A stretch of 54,843 bases of DNA, taken from assembly GCA_029260215.1 (NCBI GenBank), contig JAJDDQ010000036.1, forward strand, positions 1-54,843. The letters are read 5' to 3'. Source of the stretch: Phycisphaerae bacterium (lineage in GTDB: Bacteria; Planctomycetota; Phycisphaerae; UBA1845). The notes beneath the pieces are model-generated. The model was given only the letters and a program-made list of their open reading frames with translations. It was not told the origin of the DNA and searched no databases. The position numbers and the translations under genes were made by a program. Of the stretch, positions 1 through 10,223 are shown piece after piece (positions within the stretch are counted from its first letter, which is position 1; each line of letters opens with the position of its first letter).

Positions 1-99
1 GCACACGTCCGACACCGGCATCTTCTCCACCAGGTGCCGCCGAAGAATCGCCATCTTCTCCTCGCCCATGAACTTCCTCCGTCCGTTCTTCATCACCAT
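1..99 (-). CDS. IS3-type transposase OrfA, N-terminal fragment cut by window edge
   Basis: The 33 visible codons start with ATG at 99 and read MVMKNGRRKF followed by MGEEKMAILRRHLVEKMPVS and DVC. This matches the N-terminal helix-turn-helix of IS3/IS911-like OrfA proteins (basic start, then an [E]EKxxILRxHL helix and a VSDVC turn), which bind the element's inverted repeats. A GGGAGAG ribosome site lies 4-5 nt upstream of the ATG on the minus strand. The rest of the gene, any OrfB and the other insertion-sequence end lie outside the window, so it cannot be said whether the element is intact. No terminal inverted repeat was recognised between 100 and 200. Confidence 0.6.
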   Translation of the reverse strand, partial: MVMKNGRRKFMGEEKMAILRRHLVEKMPVSDVC

Positions 100-539
100 T
101 TTCTCTCCCGGAATACGCTAATCCCGGATCAGGGAATGTCCGATTCCGACTGAGGCAGCACACGCCTTGGTAATTTTGTCTCCATTAGTGGTAACGTCGC
201 CTTGGCCGGTGCTCGCCTACACGACGACAGTTGTCCTGGCAACCCAAACTGCAACTCAGGGTCGGCCTAAGAAGTCCTGCGCTGGCTGCGCAAATCGAAG
301 TGTCCACAGGATAAGACCGAGATTCCACTCTGAGGCCCGTTGCAGGATACCTGTGGGCCCGGCTGGCGTATCGTCGATGTAACTTAACGTCCGCGCCGGT
401 CGTTTGGCTGGTTCGACTTCATCACAATCGCTAAGATCGCTTGGCGTACGGAACGGTGCGTCGTGCGTCGTCAGTCTGCCCATCGCGTCAGTGGGCACGA
501 GGGGCTGGCTGGGCAAAAAAGAGGGACCAAAGGACGGCT
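100..539. other. Intergenic region upstream of the 22-kb operon
   Basis: This 440-bp gap separates the transposase fragment from the first operon gene and must hold the operon promoter, but I see no convincing -35/-10 pair. Short frames on both strands here (for example 167-382 and 256-516) have no recognisable product. The frame of the next gene is open back to 441, but those extra residues look random. The ribosome site AAAGGA near 529-534 favours the start at 540. Confidence 0.4.
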
Positions 540-3500
540 ATGCGCAATCGAGCAACTTTTTGCACGTTTTTCGCCATTCTCGCGATTGGCAATTCCGCAC
601 CGGCCCAACCCATAACCCGGTCGAATGTTGCGTTCAGCGAAGCGCCGACGGTCGAGGAATCGCCGGAAATCGCGAATCTGCTGCGTGTGGCCGACGAAGC
701 CGTCGCGCGGGCGGACTGGAAACTCGCCATCGACTCTCTCACCCGCGTCATCGCCAATCCGGAAGGGCTTCGATCCGCCGGCAACGATGCGATGATCTAC
801 GAATCACCACGCCGGCACGCATACCGCATGCTGGCATCCCTGCCCGACGAAGGCCTGAAAGCGTACCGCATTCTGCATGACGGCCGGGCAAAAGGGCTTT
901 TGGAGCAGGCCCGTGCGAATTACGACGTGTCAGGCCTGCAAAGGGTTTGTGAAGAATACCTCCTCACCAGCCATGGTCTTGAGGCGGCGGAATTGCTGGC
1001 ATCCTGGTTGATCGATCTTGGCCGTGAAACCGAGGCCGCCTACCTGTTGGATGACATCGCGGCTGTCCTGCCTGGTGACGACGCGTTGCCGGACTCGTTA
1101 AACGTCAAACGCGCGCTGGCTGCGAGGCTGATGGGCGACGAAACAGCGGTTTCGACCGCACTAGGGGATATTTCCGATCCCGGACTCGCTGGGCGAATCG
1201 AAACACTTCTGAACGGTCTGAACGTCCGTAAATGGGGTGATTCACCTATTCGCCGGGAACGGTGGACCGGTCCGGGCGGCGGCGGTCCGGCTCGGGGGAT
1301 GATGCCCGCGGTCGATCCGTTGTTCGCAGAGCGTTCGCCGTGGCGGCAGCCCTTGCCATCGTCCATCGCGGGTTTGTGGCCTGAGCTTGACGCGCTCAGC
1401 CCGTCGATGCTGCCGGTGACGCAGCCGATCACCGACGATGGCAGGTTGTTTGTCAAATCCGGCGACGACGTGGTCGCGATCGATCTGCACAGCTTTGCGC
1501 TGCTCTGGATCAGCGATCGTGGTTTGAAATCGCCGCTCGATCGTCAGTGGGGGAAAACCGGCACGAGCGAAGAACGTCTATTGTCGGATTATGTAGCTGG
1601 CTCGCTTTCGACGGCTTTTGGCTTGGTTTTCGACATTCACCGGGACGAAACGCAACTGGTGCCAGCCAACCGGAATCAGCGTGTGCGGAATCGGCAGGTT
1701 TTGGCCAAAGACAAGACCAATACGTTGTTCGCGTTTGACGCTGTCACGGGGCGTGTGCGCTGGAGTCATGGCAGGGCGGGTGAGGATGGCGACGATCTTC
1801 TGGAGCAGGTTCAGTTCCTGGCGCCGCCGGTGGCTGCTTCCGAGGCGCTTTGGGTGCCCTTTGAGCAGTCGCGTGACATTTTCCTGGCGGTACTCGATCC
1901 CGAAACGGGCCAATTGCTCAAGCGTATCTTCCTTTGCACGCTGGCTGGTCGCGACGTGAACAGCCGCGAAGCACTTTTCCCGGCGGTGGCGGACGGTGTG
2001 ATCTACGTGCCCACCGGTCACGGTCTTCTCTTCGCGGTGGATGCAGCCAGCCGGTCGATCCGGTGGGCTTCGCGGTACAGGGTGCCGCCGCCGTTCACGC
2101 GCAGACAGCGCTGGACCAAGCAGCCGCAGGTCGTGCGGGCGGCGGAATGGTTGAGCGGTCCGCCCGTGGTGACGTCGTCGCTGGTTTTGTTGGCTCCGAC
2201 GGATGACGATCGGCTGATCGCGCTTGACCGTCTTAGTGGCGTCGAAAAGTGGTCCGTGCCGCGCGGGCAGTTCCGCTACATCATCGCTGCGGCTGCGGAT
2301 CGCGCGTGGCTTGGCGGCAGTTCGGTCGGGCAACTGCTTTTTGCCGACCTGGATTATGCCTGGGCGGTCGACTCGCCTGGGGAAACCGCGCGGGCGGTGC
2401 TCAGCGGCGATCGCATTTACGTGCCCACCCAGGTCGGGTTGAGCATTATCGACGCGGATTCAGGGGAAGCGATCAGTGCCTACGAATTGCCAGCCGACCA
2501 ACCCCCGTTGGGCAACCTGCTGTGTATGGGCGGCTCGATGATCAGCCTGGACCCCAGCGAGGTTCGGGCGTTTCCAGATCGGGATTCTTACGATCAAACC
2601 TTGGCGGCGCATCAGGCTGATCCGACCGACGCTCGGCTGGCGATTCGCATCGCGTTTATGGAGTTGTGGAACGGGTCGTCTGAACGGGCGTTGGAAGCTT
2701 TGGCGGAAGTTGATGTTATGGGCGAGGACGGCGGAGAGATGCTGGCCCGACACGTCGCCCACCTGAGCGTCGAATCATTGATCAATCTGGGCGAATCCGT
2801 TGGTTTGGCACCGGAAAAGGCGATTGAGTACCTCCGGCGGGCGGCAGATGTGGCTGTCGAGCGTTCCGATCGGACGGAAGCTGTGATGGCACTGGGTCGC
2901 AGGCTCCGGGTTGTGGGTCGATTTCGCGATGCCTATGAGACGTTGATGAATCTCGGTTTGACCGTCAAGCCGAACGAGACAGTGAGCGCAGGCGATACGC
3001 TGCGTAATCCGCGCATCGTCATTGCGCGCGAGCTTCGGCGCATCGAGCCGGAACTCGGCGGCAGTGAGATCGAACGGATCGCATCCGGTGTTCGCGAGAT
3101 TTACGAAACAGGCCGGACCAAGCTGTCTGACTCCCGCGCTTACGGCGAGGGCATTCGTGCGTTGCGGAACCTTGCGGATTGCGGCTTGCTCGGCGGATGG
3201 GATCAGGCTGCGTTGAACGAGTTGGGGCGTTTCGAGCTGTCGCGCGGGAAAATTGAGCGTGCCCAGCAGCATCTCCTCGAATCGGTTCATCGCGGGAGCG
3301 TTCGCGAGCGTTCCGCCGAGGCGCTGCTTATCCTGGCGGAGGCAGCCGTCGATTCCTTTCAAAACCAGCATTTGCAGGCAAGCGAGCTTCTCGACCGACT
3401 CATGCGCGAATACGTAAACGAGACGGTTTCGGGCGAGCATGTTCCGAGGCTCGTCGCGAAGATCGCCAAGCGCGTCGACGAGGGTGTTGTGGCTGCGCAG

Positions 3501-4805
3501 CGTGCTGCGATGGATTCGCCCATTTTTGAATTGACCCGTGAGCTTGCGTTCGAGCGTCCCGGCGACCGCGAGCTGGTTTCGTTGGTGGATGTGCGCGACG
3601 GGCTTGTTCCGGAGCTTTCGGACCGGGCGTTGTTCCTGGTCGCGCCGCGTACCTTGCGGTGTCGATCGGTCGTAGACGGCTCGCTGCTTTGGGAATCGGA
3701 ATTGCTGCTGGATGAATTCGCGTTTGAGACGCCCCGGACCACGGCTGTGCGCATGGAGCAGGGGGCGATCATGGTCGACGGCCAAACGGCGGTCATCAAC
3801 AGTCGTCAGGGGCTTCACGCGGTCGGATTGCTGACTGGTCTCCGTTTGTGGGCGGTTCCGTTTGACGGTGGGCCATTCTTCGGCGATCCGGTTTTGCGTA
3901 ATGATTCCACGGACGCGGGCGCGGGTGTGGTTGCGTACCTGTCCGCTCCGCGGCAATTGGACGTGCGTCGATTGCTGGACGGCGAGCTTCGCTGGCGACG
4001 CATGTTGCGCGGCAAGACCATCGGCTCGGTGCGCATCCGCGATGATTATGTACTGACGGCTGACCCTGTTCTGGAGAACGTGGCTGTCTACCGCGTGGAC
4101 AACGGCGACGCGCTTTGTGAAATAAAATTCGACCAGCCCAAGGGTCGCGTGATTCCCATTTCGTATCACGACGGTGTGCTCTGCGGGCCGAGCGGTTCTG
4201 CCATTGAGGCGTTCGATGTGCGAACGGGCGAGAGGCTGTGGCGACTCGATCTTTCGTCGGAGCCGGTGTGGCTTTTCGAGCCGACCGAGGGGCATTTGGT
4301 CGCGAGCGTGGCGGGGGGCTATCATTGGCTTGTGGAAACCGGAACGGGCGAAATACTGCTGGAAAAACAGACGGATGCTGTGCCCGGCGGTGCGCGTCTT
4401 GGTACGGAGCACGACGGAGTGCTCGTGCTGGCTGGTCTGGAAGAAACGCGCGAGGGCGATCGCTGGCATATAGCCGGCTTCGATCCGGCTGATGGTCGGG
4501 AGCTTTGGCGGCGGGATTATCTGGGGCCGAAGGCGGGGCCGCAGTTTCGGCTGGTAAAGGGTGCGATTTTGATGGCTGCCCTGACGAAATCCGATTCGGG
4601 CGGTCGGGGTGGGCTGCGCGAGGGTGTGGTCATACTGGACGTGCGCACGGGTAATCTGATAGGGTCGCCCGTGTTCCCGGAGATGTCGACGGAACGTTTG
4701 ACCGGCCGGATGGCTGTTTGGCCTGGGCGGTTGGCGTTGCAGACGACGAAGGGCGTTGTCACGCTGCGTACGAATTTGGCAGGCCGATCGGCTGGAGTGA
4801 ACTGA
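540..4805 (+). CDS. Secreted PQQ-like beta-propeller / TPR protein
   Basis: A 1421-residue exported protein. The start at 540 is preferred over the upstream ATG at 441 because it directly gives a signal peptide (MRNRATFCTFF...APAQP) with AAAGGA upstream. The N-terminal ~200 residues are helical and TPR-like. Then comes a first propeller with PQQ/BamB-like blades (DVVAIDLHSFALLW, LFAFDAVTGRVRWSH, LIALDRLSGVEKWSV), a long helical TPR-like middle (~700-1010), and a second propeller (AIEAFDVRTGERLWRLD, VVILDVRTGN). Such blades usually serve as extracytoplasmic scaffolds; there is no evidence that PQQ is bound. It is the first gene of the operon, with 3 nt to the next gene. The exact function is unknown. 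Confidence 0.85.
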   Translation: MRNRATFCTFFAILAIGNSAPAQPITRSNVAFSEAPTVEESPEIANLLRVADEAVARADWKLAIDSLTRVIANPEGLRSAGNDAMIYESPRRHAYRMLASLPDEGLKAYRILHDGRAKGLLEQARANYDVSGLQRVCEEYLLTSHGLEAAELLASWLIDLGRETEAAYLLDDIAAVLPGDDALPDSLNVKRALAARLMGDETAVSTALGDISDPGLAGRIETLLNGLNVRKWGDSPIRRERWTGPGGGGPARGMMPAVDPLFAERSPWRQPLPSSIAGLWPELDALSPSMLPVTQPITDDGRLFVKSGDDVVAIDLHSFALLWISDRGLKSPLDRQWGKTGTSEERLLSDYVAGSLSTAFGLVFDIHRDETQLVPANRNQRVRNRQVLAKDKTNTLFAFDAVTGRVRWSHGRAGEDGDDLLEQVQFLAPPVAASEALWVPFEQSRDIFLAVLDPETGQLLKRIFLCTLAGRDVNSREALFPAVADGVIYVPTGHGLLFAVDAASRSIRWASRYRVPPPFTRRQRWTKQPQVVRAAEWLSGPPVVTSSLVLLAPTDDDRLIALDRLSGVEKWSVPRGQFRYIIAAAADRAWLGGSSVGQLLFADLDYAWAVDSPGETARAVLSGDRIYVPTQVGLSIIDADSGEAISAYELPADQPPLGNLLCMGGSMISLDPSEVRAFPDRDSYDQTLAAHQADPTDARLAIRIAFMELWNGSSERALEALAEVDVMGEDGGEMLARHVAHLSVESLINLGESVGLAPEKAIEYLRRAADVAVERSDRTEAVMALGRRLRVVGRFRDAYETLMNLGLTVKPNETVSAGDTLRNPRIVIARELRRIEPELGGSEIERIASGVREIYETGRTKLSDSRAYGEGIRALRNLADCGLLGGWDQAALNELGRFELSRGKIERAQQHLLESVHRGSVRERSAEALLILAEAAVDSFQNQHLQASELLDRLMREYVNETVSGEHVPRLVAKIAKRVDEGVVAAQRAAMDSPIFELTRELAFERPGDRELVSLVDVRDGLVPELSDRALFLVAPRTLRCRSVVDGSLLWESELLLDEFAFETPRTTAVRMEQGAIMVDGQTAVINSRQGLHAVGLLTGLRLWAVPFDGGPFFGDPVLRNDSTDAGAGVVAYLSAPRQLDVRRLLDGELRWRRMLRGKTIGSVRIRDDYVLTADPVLENVAVYRVDNGDALCEIKFDQPKGRVIPISYHDGVLCGPSGSAIEAFDVRTGERLWRLDLSSEPVWLFEPTEGHLVASVAGGYHWLVETGTGEILLEKQTDAVPGGARLGTEHDGVLVLAGLEETREGDRWHIAGFDPADGRELWRRDYLGPKAGPQFRLVKGAILMAALTKSDSGGRGGLREGVVILDVRTGNLIGSPVFPEMSTERLTGRMAVWPGRLALQTTKGVVTLRTNLAGRSAGVN

Positions 4806-4808
4806 CGC

Positions 4809-5840
4809 ATGATGAATCGCCTCGCGACGACAATCATTCTGATTCTGGTCACGACGTTCGCGCCGATCGTGCAGGCTGAGCGTTCGCTTCCCCTGCATGT
4901 CACGCCCGCAACCGTCGAAGCCATCGACAAGGGTTTGAAATACCTGGTTCGATCGCAGGGGCGCGACGGAGCCTGGCGAAACGAGGGACGTTACGGGCGT
5001 TATCCGGTGGCGATGTCGGCGTTGGCGGGCATGGCTTTGCTGATGGATGGGAACACGACGACGCAGGGTCGCCACGCACCGCAGGTGGACCGTCTTACGC
5101 GCTATCTGCTGGATTCGACCACATCGACCGGTCTGATTTCACGCGGTGGCGAAGATTCCCGCCCGATGTATGGCCACGGATTCAGCATGCTCTTTCTGAG
5201 CCAGCTTTACGGGATGAGTGAAGCCCCGGCTCGCGAGTTGGCATTGAAGCGAATGCTCACGCGCGGTATTGAATTGACTGCGCGATCTCAGAGTCGTCTT
5301 GGCGGGTGGATTTATCAACCGACCAGCGGCGGCGACGAGGGATCGGTTACCATCACGCAGGTGCAGGCGTTGCGTTCCTGTCGCAATGCCGGCTTGGTGG
5401 TGCCCAAGGATGTCATCGACGCCGCTATGAACTATCTGACGATTTCGATGAACAGTGACGGCGGCATCGCGTATCGTGCGGGCACGCCGGGCCCGTCGCG
5501 CGCTCCGATCACGGCGGCTGCGGTCTGCTGCTGGTACAACGGCGGTGAATACGACAACCCGCTGGCTGCTCGGGCATTGAAGTATTCCAAGGAAAAAATC
5601 GGGGTCAACGACAGCTTCGGTCATTGGTGGTACGCGCATTTTTACTTTGCCCAGGCGCTTTACCTGGAAGGCGGCGCGGATTGGAACACTTATTACCCCG
5701 AGCTGCGCGAGCGGCTGCTGCGCTTGCAGAATGAAGACGGTTCTTGGCCTGACACGACGGTCGGGCCTGTCTATGCGACGTCTATCGCGCTGGTCATGTT
5801 GCAACTGCCGTTCAATCAGTTGCCGATCATGCAGCGCTGA
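4809..5840 (+). CDS. Squalene-cyclase-like (prenyltransferase/terpene cyclase repeat) secreted protein
   Basis: A 343-residue protein with an N-terminal signal peptide (cleavage probably after VQA near residue 23). It carries several alpha-toroid repeats typical of the prenyltransferase/squalene-oxidase repeat family: GLKYLVRSQGRDGAW near 40, a GGWIYQP turn near 170, YLTISMNSDGGIAYR near 210, and LLRLQNEDGSWPDTTVGPVY near 300. The catalytic DxDD motif of squalene-hopene cyclases is not present and the protein is about half their length, so a cyclase activity is not supported. Exported short toroid proteins of this type are common in Planctomycetes and usually have no assigned role. It follows the propeller protein by 3 nt and precedes moxR-type ATPase by 46 nt. 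Confidence 0.8.
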   Translation: MMNRLATTIILILVTTFAPIVQAERSLPLHVTPATVEAIDKGLKYLVRSQGRDGAWRNEGRYGRYPVAMSALAGMALLMDGNTTTQGRHAPQVDRLTRYLLDSTTSTGLISRGGEDSRPMYGHGFSMLFLSQLYGMSEAPARELALKRMLTRGIELTARSQSRLGGWIYQPTSGGDEGSVTITQVQALRSCRNAGLVVPKDVIDAAMNYLTISMNSDGGIAYRAGTPGPSRAPITAAAVCCWYNGGEYDNPLAARALKYSKEKIGVNDSFGHWWYAHFYFAQALYLEGGADWNTYYPELRERLLRLQNEDGSWPDTTVGPVYATSIALVMLQLPFNQLPIMQR

Positions 5841-5886
5841 CCCCCACTAATAACTTGAGGAAACTGAAGCGATTCACAATTAGAGA

Positions 5887-6990
5887 ATGTCGAATATGAA
5901 TGATAATTTCGATCACGAACCGGGCGACAGCCCCGCGACAACGACGACTCCGCAGGCGGATGAGATGGAGCGCATCGAACGCCTGAAGTCCGGATGCGAG
6001 CGACTGAAAAAGGAGCTGGCCCGCGTCATCGTCGGACAAGAGGAGGTCATTGACCAGCTCATCGTCGCGATCCTGTCCAATGGCCACGTTATTCTGGAGG
6101 GCGTGCCCGGGCTGGCGAAGACGCTGATGATCTCGACGCTCGCGAACTGTCTGAAGCTGACATTCAACCGCATCCAATTCACGCCCGACCTGATGCCTTC
6201 GGACATCACCGGCACGGATGTGATTCAGGAGGACAAGAGCACAGGCCAGAGGGCGCTGAAGTTCATCGCCGGGCCGATTTTCTCGAATGTCATCCTGGCC
6301 GACGAAATCAACCGCACGCCGCCCAAGACGCAGGCTGCGTTGCTGGAAGCGATGCAGGAGCGGCACGTTACGGTCGGCACGCATCGGCATGACCTGTCGC
6401 AGCCGTTCTTCGTCCTCGCGACGCAGAACCCGATCGAGCAGGAGGGCACGTATCCGCTTCCGGAGGCTCAGCAGGACCGTTTCATGTTCAAGGTCTTTGT
6501 GCGCTATCCGTCGTACGAGCAGGAATACGAAATCGCCGAACGCACGACGGTCACGGTGGATACGAGTGTCAGTCAGATTTTTTCCGGGGAAGAGATTCTG
6601 GAGTTCCAGCGTCTTGTACGCCGCATACCAGCCGCTCCGAACGTGATTCGACACGCGCTCGATCTGGTTCGCGCATCACGACCGGGCGAGGACGATGCAC
6701 CCGAATTCATCAAGAAGATGCTTAGCTGGGGTGCTGGCCCGCGTGCGGTGCAGTCACTGATTCTCGGTGGGAAAGCATTGGCTGCCTTGCGTGGAAGATT
6801 CCATTTATCAACTGACGATGTGCGCGAGCTGGCTTCACCCGTGCTTCGCCATCGCATCGTGACCAACTATTCCGCTGAGGCGGAGGGATACACGCCGGAC
6901 CGTATTATCGACGAACTTTTGGCAGCGATTCAACCTAACGAAACCGGCGTGGCACGCGATGAGCGACTCGGAAAACTACTTTCGTCCTGA
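5887..6990 (+). CDS. MoxR-family AAA+ ATPase
   Basis: A 367-residue cytoplasmic AAA+ ATPase of the MoxR group, which acts as a chaperone or activator for VWA-domain partners. Visible motifs are Walker A GVPGLAKT (72-79), Walker B VILADE (135-140) followed by [18 protein letters not shown], and sensor 1 in [18 protein letters not shown] (178-195). The family's C-terminal lid ([20 protein letters not shown]) is complete. Length and order are normal for MoxR. The 3' end overlaps the DUF58 gene by 32 nt, the classic moxR-DUF58-batA arrangement, so the encoded proteins very likely act together at the membrane. Confidence 0.95.
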   Translation: MSNMNDNFDHEPGDSPATTTTPQADEMERIERLKSGCERLKKELARVIVGQEEVIDQLIVAILSNGHVILEGVPGLAKTLMISTLANCLKLTFNRIQFTPDLMPSDITGTDVIQEDKSTGQRALKFIAGPIFSNVILADEINRTPPKTQAALLEAMQERHVTVGTHRHDLSQPFFVLATQNPIEQEGTYPLPEAQQDRFMFKVFVRYPSYEQEYEIAERTTVTVDTSVSQIFSGEEILEFQRLVRRIPAAPNVIRHALDLVRASRPGEDDAPEFIKKMLSWGAGPRAVQSLILGGKALAALRGRFHLSTDDVRELASPVLRHRIVTNYSAEAEGYTPDRIIDELLAAIQPNETGVARDERLGKLLSS

Positions 6991-7894
6991 GATTTTATCG
7001 AAGATCGCGCACCTCGAGTTGCGCGCCCGGCGCGTGGTGGAGGGGTTCGTCAGCGGCCGACACAAAAGCCCGTACAACGGCTTCAGTGTCGAGTTCGCCG
7101 AGCACCGTCAATACGTGCCCGGCGACGACGTGCGCCATCTCGATTGGCGGGCCTACGCCAAGACCGACCGCCTGCTCATCAAAGAGTACGAGGTCGAAAC
7201 CAACCTGCGCACGCACATCGTGCTCGACTGTTCGCATTCGATGGCCTACCCCGAACATCCGCCCTTACCGGGAGAAGACGGAAGGCGCATGACCAAGTGG
7301 GACTACGCAGCCACGGTGGCTGCCAGCCTCGCGTTCATGCTCGTGCATCAGCAGGACGGCGTGGGTTTGACGCTCTTCGATCACGAAATCAGAAGCCAGT
7401 TGCCGGTTTCGTCGCGGCGGGCGTCGCTGGTGGGCTTGATGCGTCATCTACAGGAAGCGACACCGGCTCAGCACACGGATACAAAACTCGTGTTTTCGCA
7501 CCTCGCGGAGCAGTTTCCCAAGCGCGGGATGGTCGTGCTGATTTCCGATCTGCTCACCGACTTTGACGACATCGTCAACGGCTTGCAGCGCTTCCGCTTC
7601 AGCCGTCACGATATTCTGGTCATGCACGTTCTCGATCACGACGAACTCGAATTTCCGTTTACCGACCAGACGCTCTTCGAAGGTATGGAGGGTGTCGATC
7701 TCGAAATCCGAACCGACCCGCAAGCGCTACGCAAGCATTACATGGAGGCTGTCCAATCGTTCATCAGCCGCATCCGCGCGACGTGCCTGAATCACAGCAT
7801 CGACTACGCACTGCTCAGCACCGCCGATTCGCTCGATGTCGCGCTGACGAAATTCCTGGCCAATCGCTTGCACAGGCAGAGGTCCACCGCGTGA
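6959..7894 (+). CDS. DUF58 domain protein (VWA-like, MoxR partner)
   Basis: A 311-residue DUF58 protein. The signature [20 protein letters not shown] lies at ~46-65. It is followed by a VWA-like fold in which DCSHS supplies a metal-ion-dependent adhesion site (DxSxS), and by the DLLTDFDD segment. Family members interact with MoxR ATPases and are thought to help assemble or control the membrane VWA proteins encoded next. The start ATG at 6959 lies inside the moxR 3' end, suggesting translational coupling. No signal peptide or membrane segment is apparent, so it is probably cytoplasmic. Confidence 0.92.
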   Translation: MSDSENYFRPEILSKIAHLELRARRVVEGFVSGRHKSPYNGFSVEFAEHRQYVPGDDVRHLDWRAYAKTDRLLIKEYEVETNLRTHIVLDCSHSMAYPEHPPLPGEDGRRMTKWDYAATVAASLAFMLVHQQDGVGLTLFDHEIRSQLPVSSRRASLVGLMRHLQEATPAQHTDTKLVFSHLAEQFPKRGMVVLISDLLTDFDDIVNGLQRFRFSRHDILVMHVLDHDELEFPFTDQTLFEGMEGVDLEIRTDPQALRKHYMEAVQSFISRIRATCLNHSIDYALLSTADSLDVALTKFLANRLHRQRSTA

Positions 7895-7910
7895 ACAGAA
7901 CGGGAGACAG

Positions 7911-10223
7911 GTGATCGGATTCACATCACTCAATCTATTGGCTGCCTTCGTTTGGCCGACGCTGTTTTGGGGCGGGGCTGCGGCGGTCAGTGCGCCCATA
8001 CTGATCCACCTGTTGGCCCGGCGGCGGTTCAAACGCATCCGCTGGGCGGCGATTCAGTTTCTCATCGATGCCGAACGCCGCAATCGCCGGCGTATTCGCA
8101 TGGAGGATGTCATCCTGCTCCTCTTGCGGTGTCTCGCGCTTCTCTTGATCGCGATGCTCATCGCCAGGCCTTTCTTCGCGCCGAAGGGGTTGGCGGCGCT
8201 GCTCGGCGGCTCGGAACGCACGGAGCGCATCATCATTCTCGACGATTCATACAGCATGGCCTACAGCGGCGGAGCGGACTCCGCATTCGACCAGGCTAAG
8301 CGCGGCGTGCGTTCGTTGATCGAGATTTTCCGCGAGCAGTCGCCGCGCGATTCGATCACGCTGCTGCGCGCGTCGACGGTTGGTACGCCGTCGGCTGCCG
8401 GCGTCGTGCTGGATACGCGCCAAACCGAAGAATTATTCACCAGCATTGAAGGCATGACCGTCTCGCAGCAAGCCCTGGCACCGCGCGATTTGTTCGATTC
8501 GGTGCGAACGCTTCTGGACGAACGCACCGAGTCCATCGCGGTGGCTGTCTATTTGTTCAGCGATTTTCAGCGCAAAGATTGGGTTACAAACTCGACGGAC
8601 GCGCGCGAAGGGGCAGTCAGCCCCGTGGCGATTCTGTCGAACTGGAGCGACGACCAGCGCTCGCTCAAGCTCATTCTTGTGGACGTCGGATTCGACGACG
8701 CTTGCAATACCGCCGTTGCCCGCCTTGCGTCGAAACGCGGCAGCTTCGTCGCGGACGTTCCCGAATACGTTGAGGCTGAGCTTGTCCATTACTGCGATCA
8801 GCCGGCCACCTCGCTTCGCCTGGAAGTGACGGCGGGTGCATCGCCGCAGTCGCTCGCGACCGTCGATCGTGTGCAGCCCAACAGCACGCTTTCCGTGCCG
8901 CTTTCGGTTCGCTTCGCCCGACCCGGCTGGCAGTGGGTCACCGCCGCTCTGCCGGAGGACAACCTGCCGCTCGACAACGAACGAAACCTCGCCATCGAAA
9001 CGGTGGATGCGATGCGCGTTCTGATCGTCAACGGTGAGCCGTCGTCGGACGCTTACCGTGACGAAGTGGGTTTGCTTGCGACCGCGTTGCGACCCCCCGG
9101 TGAGGTGTTCAGCGGCAATGCTCCGGACGTAATCGACGAAACCGAATTCGAGGAAGTCGATCTCAGCCAATACGATGTCGTGCTAATTGCCAATGTGTAC
9201 CACGTCGGCGAGCGCGTCGCGGACGCGCTTTCCACTTACGTTGCGGGAGGCGGCGGTGTCGCATTCCTGCTCGGCGATCAGGTGGACCCCGACGCTTACA
9301 ACACCGTCTTGTTCGATGAAGGGCGAGGCCTGCTGCCCGCGCAACTCAGCGAGCGTTTCGTCTCGCCGGCGGGTGCGCGTATTCAGATCGACGATCGCCT
9401 GCATCCTATGGTGCGTGTGTTGGCCGGCGACGATAACCCGTTCGCAGCCAACATCACATTCGATCAGTATTTCGTGGTAGCACCGACGTCGTTTTCGGGC
9501 ATAGCATCTTCCGATGCGCAACCGGGGGCGCCCGCGACGGACGAGTCCGAATCTGACGCGATTTTCGTCGGAGCGGCTCGAACCCTGGCACACTACTCAG
9601 GGGGCGAAGGGCATCCCGCGGTCGTCGAGCGAACCTATGGCCAGGGTCGCGTGCTCATGTTCACCTCGACCTGCGATCAGGAATGGAACGACTGGGCCAA
9701 GGATCCAAGCTACGTCGTGTCCATGCTGGAATTGGCCCGTTATCTCGGGAGCGGGGCGGGCGTCTCGACGGATCGTCTGGTCGGCGCGCCAATTGAGATC
9801 GAGATCGATCCCGAAAAATATGCTTCCGACGTGCGCGTGCGTACGCCGCGCTACCCGGCTGAACAGGAAGTCCCGCTGACCGCACGCGCGGAGGAGAATC
9901 GCCCCGGTTTCCGGGTACGCTGGAACCAGACCGAGGTCGCGGGCGTCTACCAGTTCGTGCTCACACGCCACAACGGCGAAGAGGAAATTCGGACAGTGGC
10001 CGTCAACCTCGACCCAGCCGAGAGCGATCTGCGACCAGCCGTCGAAACCGAATTGCGACAGTCGCTGACCGAAATGGATTTCGCCTACATCGACAATCTC
10101 GACACGCTTGGCGAGGTCGGCGGCGATGCCCGTCGCGAATACTGGAAGACCGTTTTGATCGCAGTTTTCATCCTGCTGATGGGCGAACAATTCCTCGGAT
10201 GGTGGTTTGGGAGGCGCGCGTGA
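7911..10223 (+). CDS. BatA-like membrane protein with VWA and glutamine-amidotransferase-like domains
   Basis: A 770-residue protein starting at GTG 7911 behind GGGAGA. Residues ~1-85 form the BatA/Bat N-terminal double-membrane-segment domain, with the typical HLLARRRFKRIRWAAIQFL loop between the helices. A VWA domain follows (ILDDSYSM gives the DxSxS metal site near 109). The middle has an amidotransferase-like Rossmann segment beginning MRVLIVNGEPSSDAYRDE. The C-terminus ends in a last membrane helix (TVLIAVFILLMGEQFLGWWF). The large domain is expected to be periplasmic. The stop overlaps the next ATG by one base (TGATG). Confidence 0.88.
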   Translation: MIGFTSLNLLAAFVWPTLFWGGAAAVSAPILIHLLARRRFKRIRWAAIQFLIDAERRNRRRIRMEDVILLLLRCLALLLIAMLIARPFFAPKGLAALLGGSERTERIIILDDSYSMAYSGGADSAFDQAKRGVRSLIEIFREQSPRDSITLLRASTVGTPSAAGVVLDTRQTEELFTSIEGMTVSQQALAPRDLFDSVRTLLDERTESIAVAVYLFSDFQRKDWVTNSTDAREGAVSPVAILSNWSDDQRSLKLILVDVGFDDACNTAVARLASKRGSFVADVPEYVEAELVHYCDQPATSLRLEVTAGASPQSLATVDRVQPNSTLSVPLSVRFARPGWQWVTAALPEDNLPLDNERNLAIETVDAMRVLIVNGEPSSDAYRDEVGLLATALRPPGEVFSGNAPDVIDETEFEEVDLSQYDVVLIANVYHVGERVADALSTYVAGGGGVAFLLGDQVDPDAYNTVLFDEGRGLLPAQLSERFVSPAGARIQIDDRLHPMVRVLAGDDNPFAANITFDQYFVVAPTSFSGIASSDAQPGAPATDESESDAIFVGAARTLAHYSGGEGHPAVVERTYGQGRVLMFTSTCDQEWNDWAKDPSYVVSMLELARYLGSGAGVSTDRLVGAPIEIEIDPEKYASDVRVRTPRYPAEQEVPLTARAEENRPGFRVRWNQTEVAGVYQFVLTRHNGEEEIRTVAVNLDPAESDLRPAVETELRQSLTEMDFAYIDNLDTLGEVGGDARREYWKTVLIAVFILLMGEQFLGWWFGRRA

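Noticed and set aside
441-539. Longer start for the propeller protein at ATG 441
   Set aside because: The extra 33 residues would bury the signal peptide, and the ribosome site lies before 540.
2775-5075. 766-codon open frame on the minus strand
   Set aside because: It lies opposite the propeller and toroid genes, has a His/Arg-rich random composition and no domain; it is a shadow of GC-rich coding sequence.
4809-5840. Functional squalene-hopene cyclase
   Set aside because: There is no DxDD catalytic motif and the length is about half of a cyclase; only the toroid repeats are shared.
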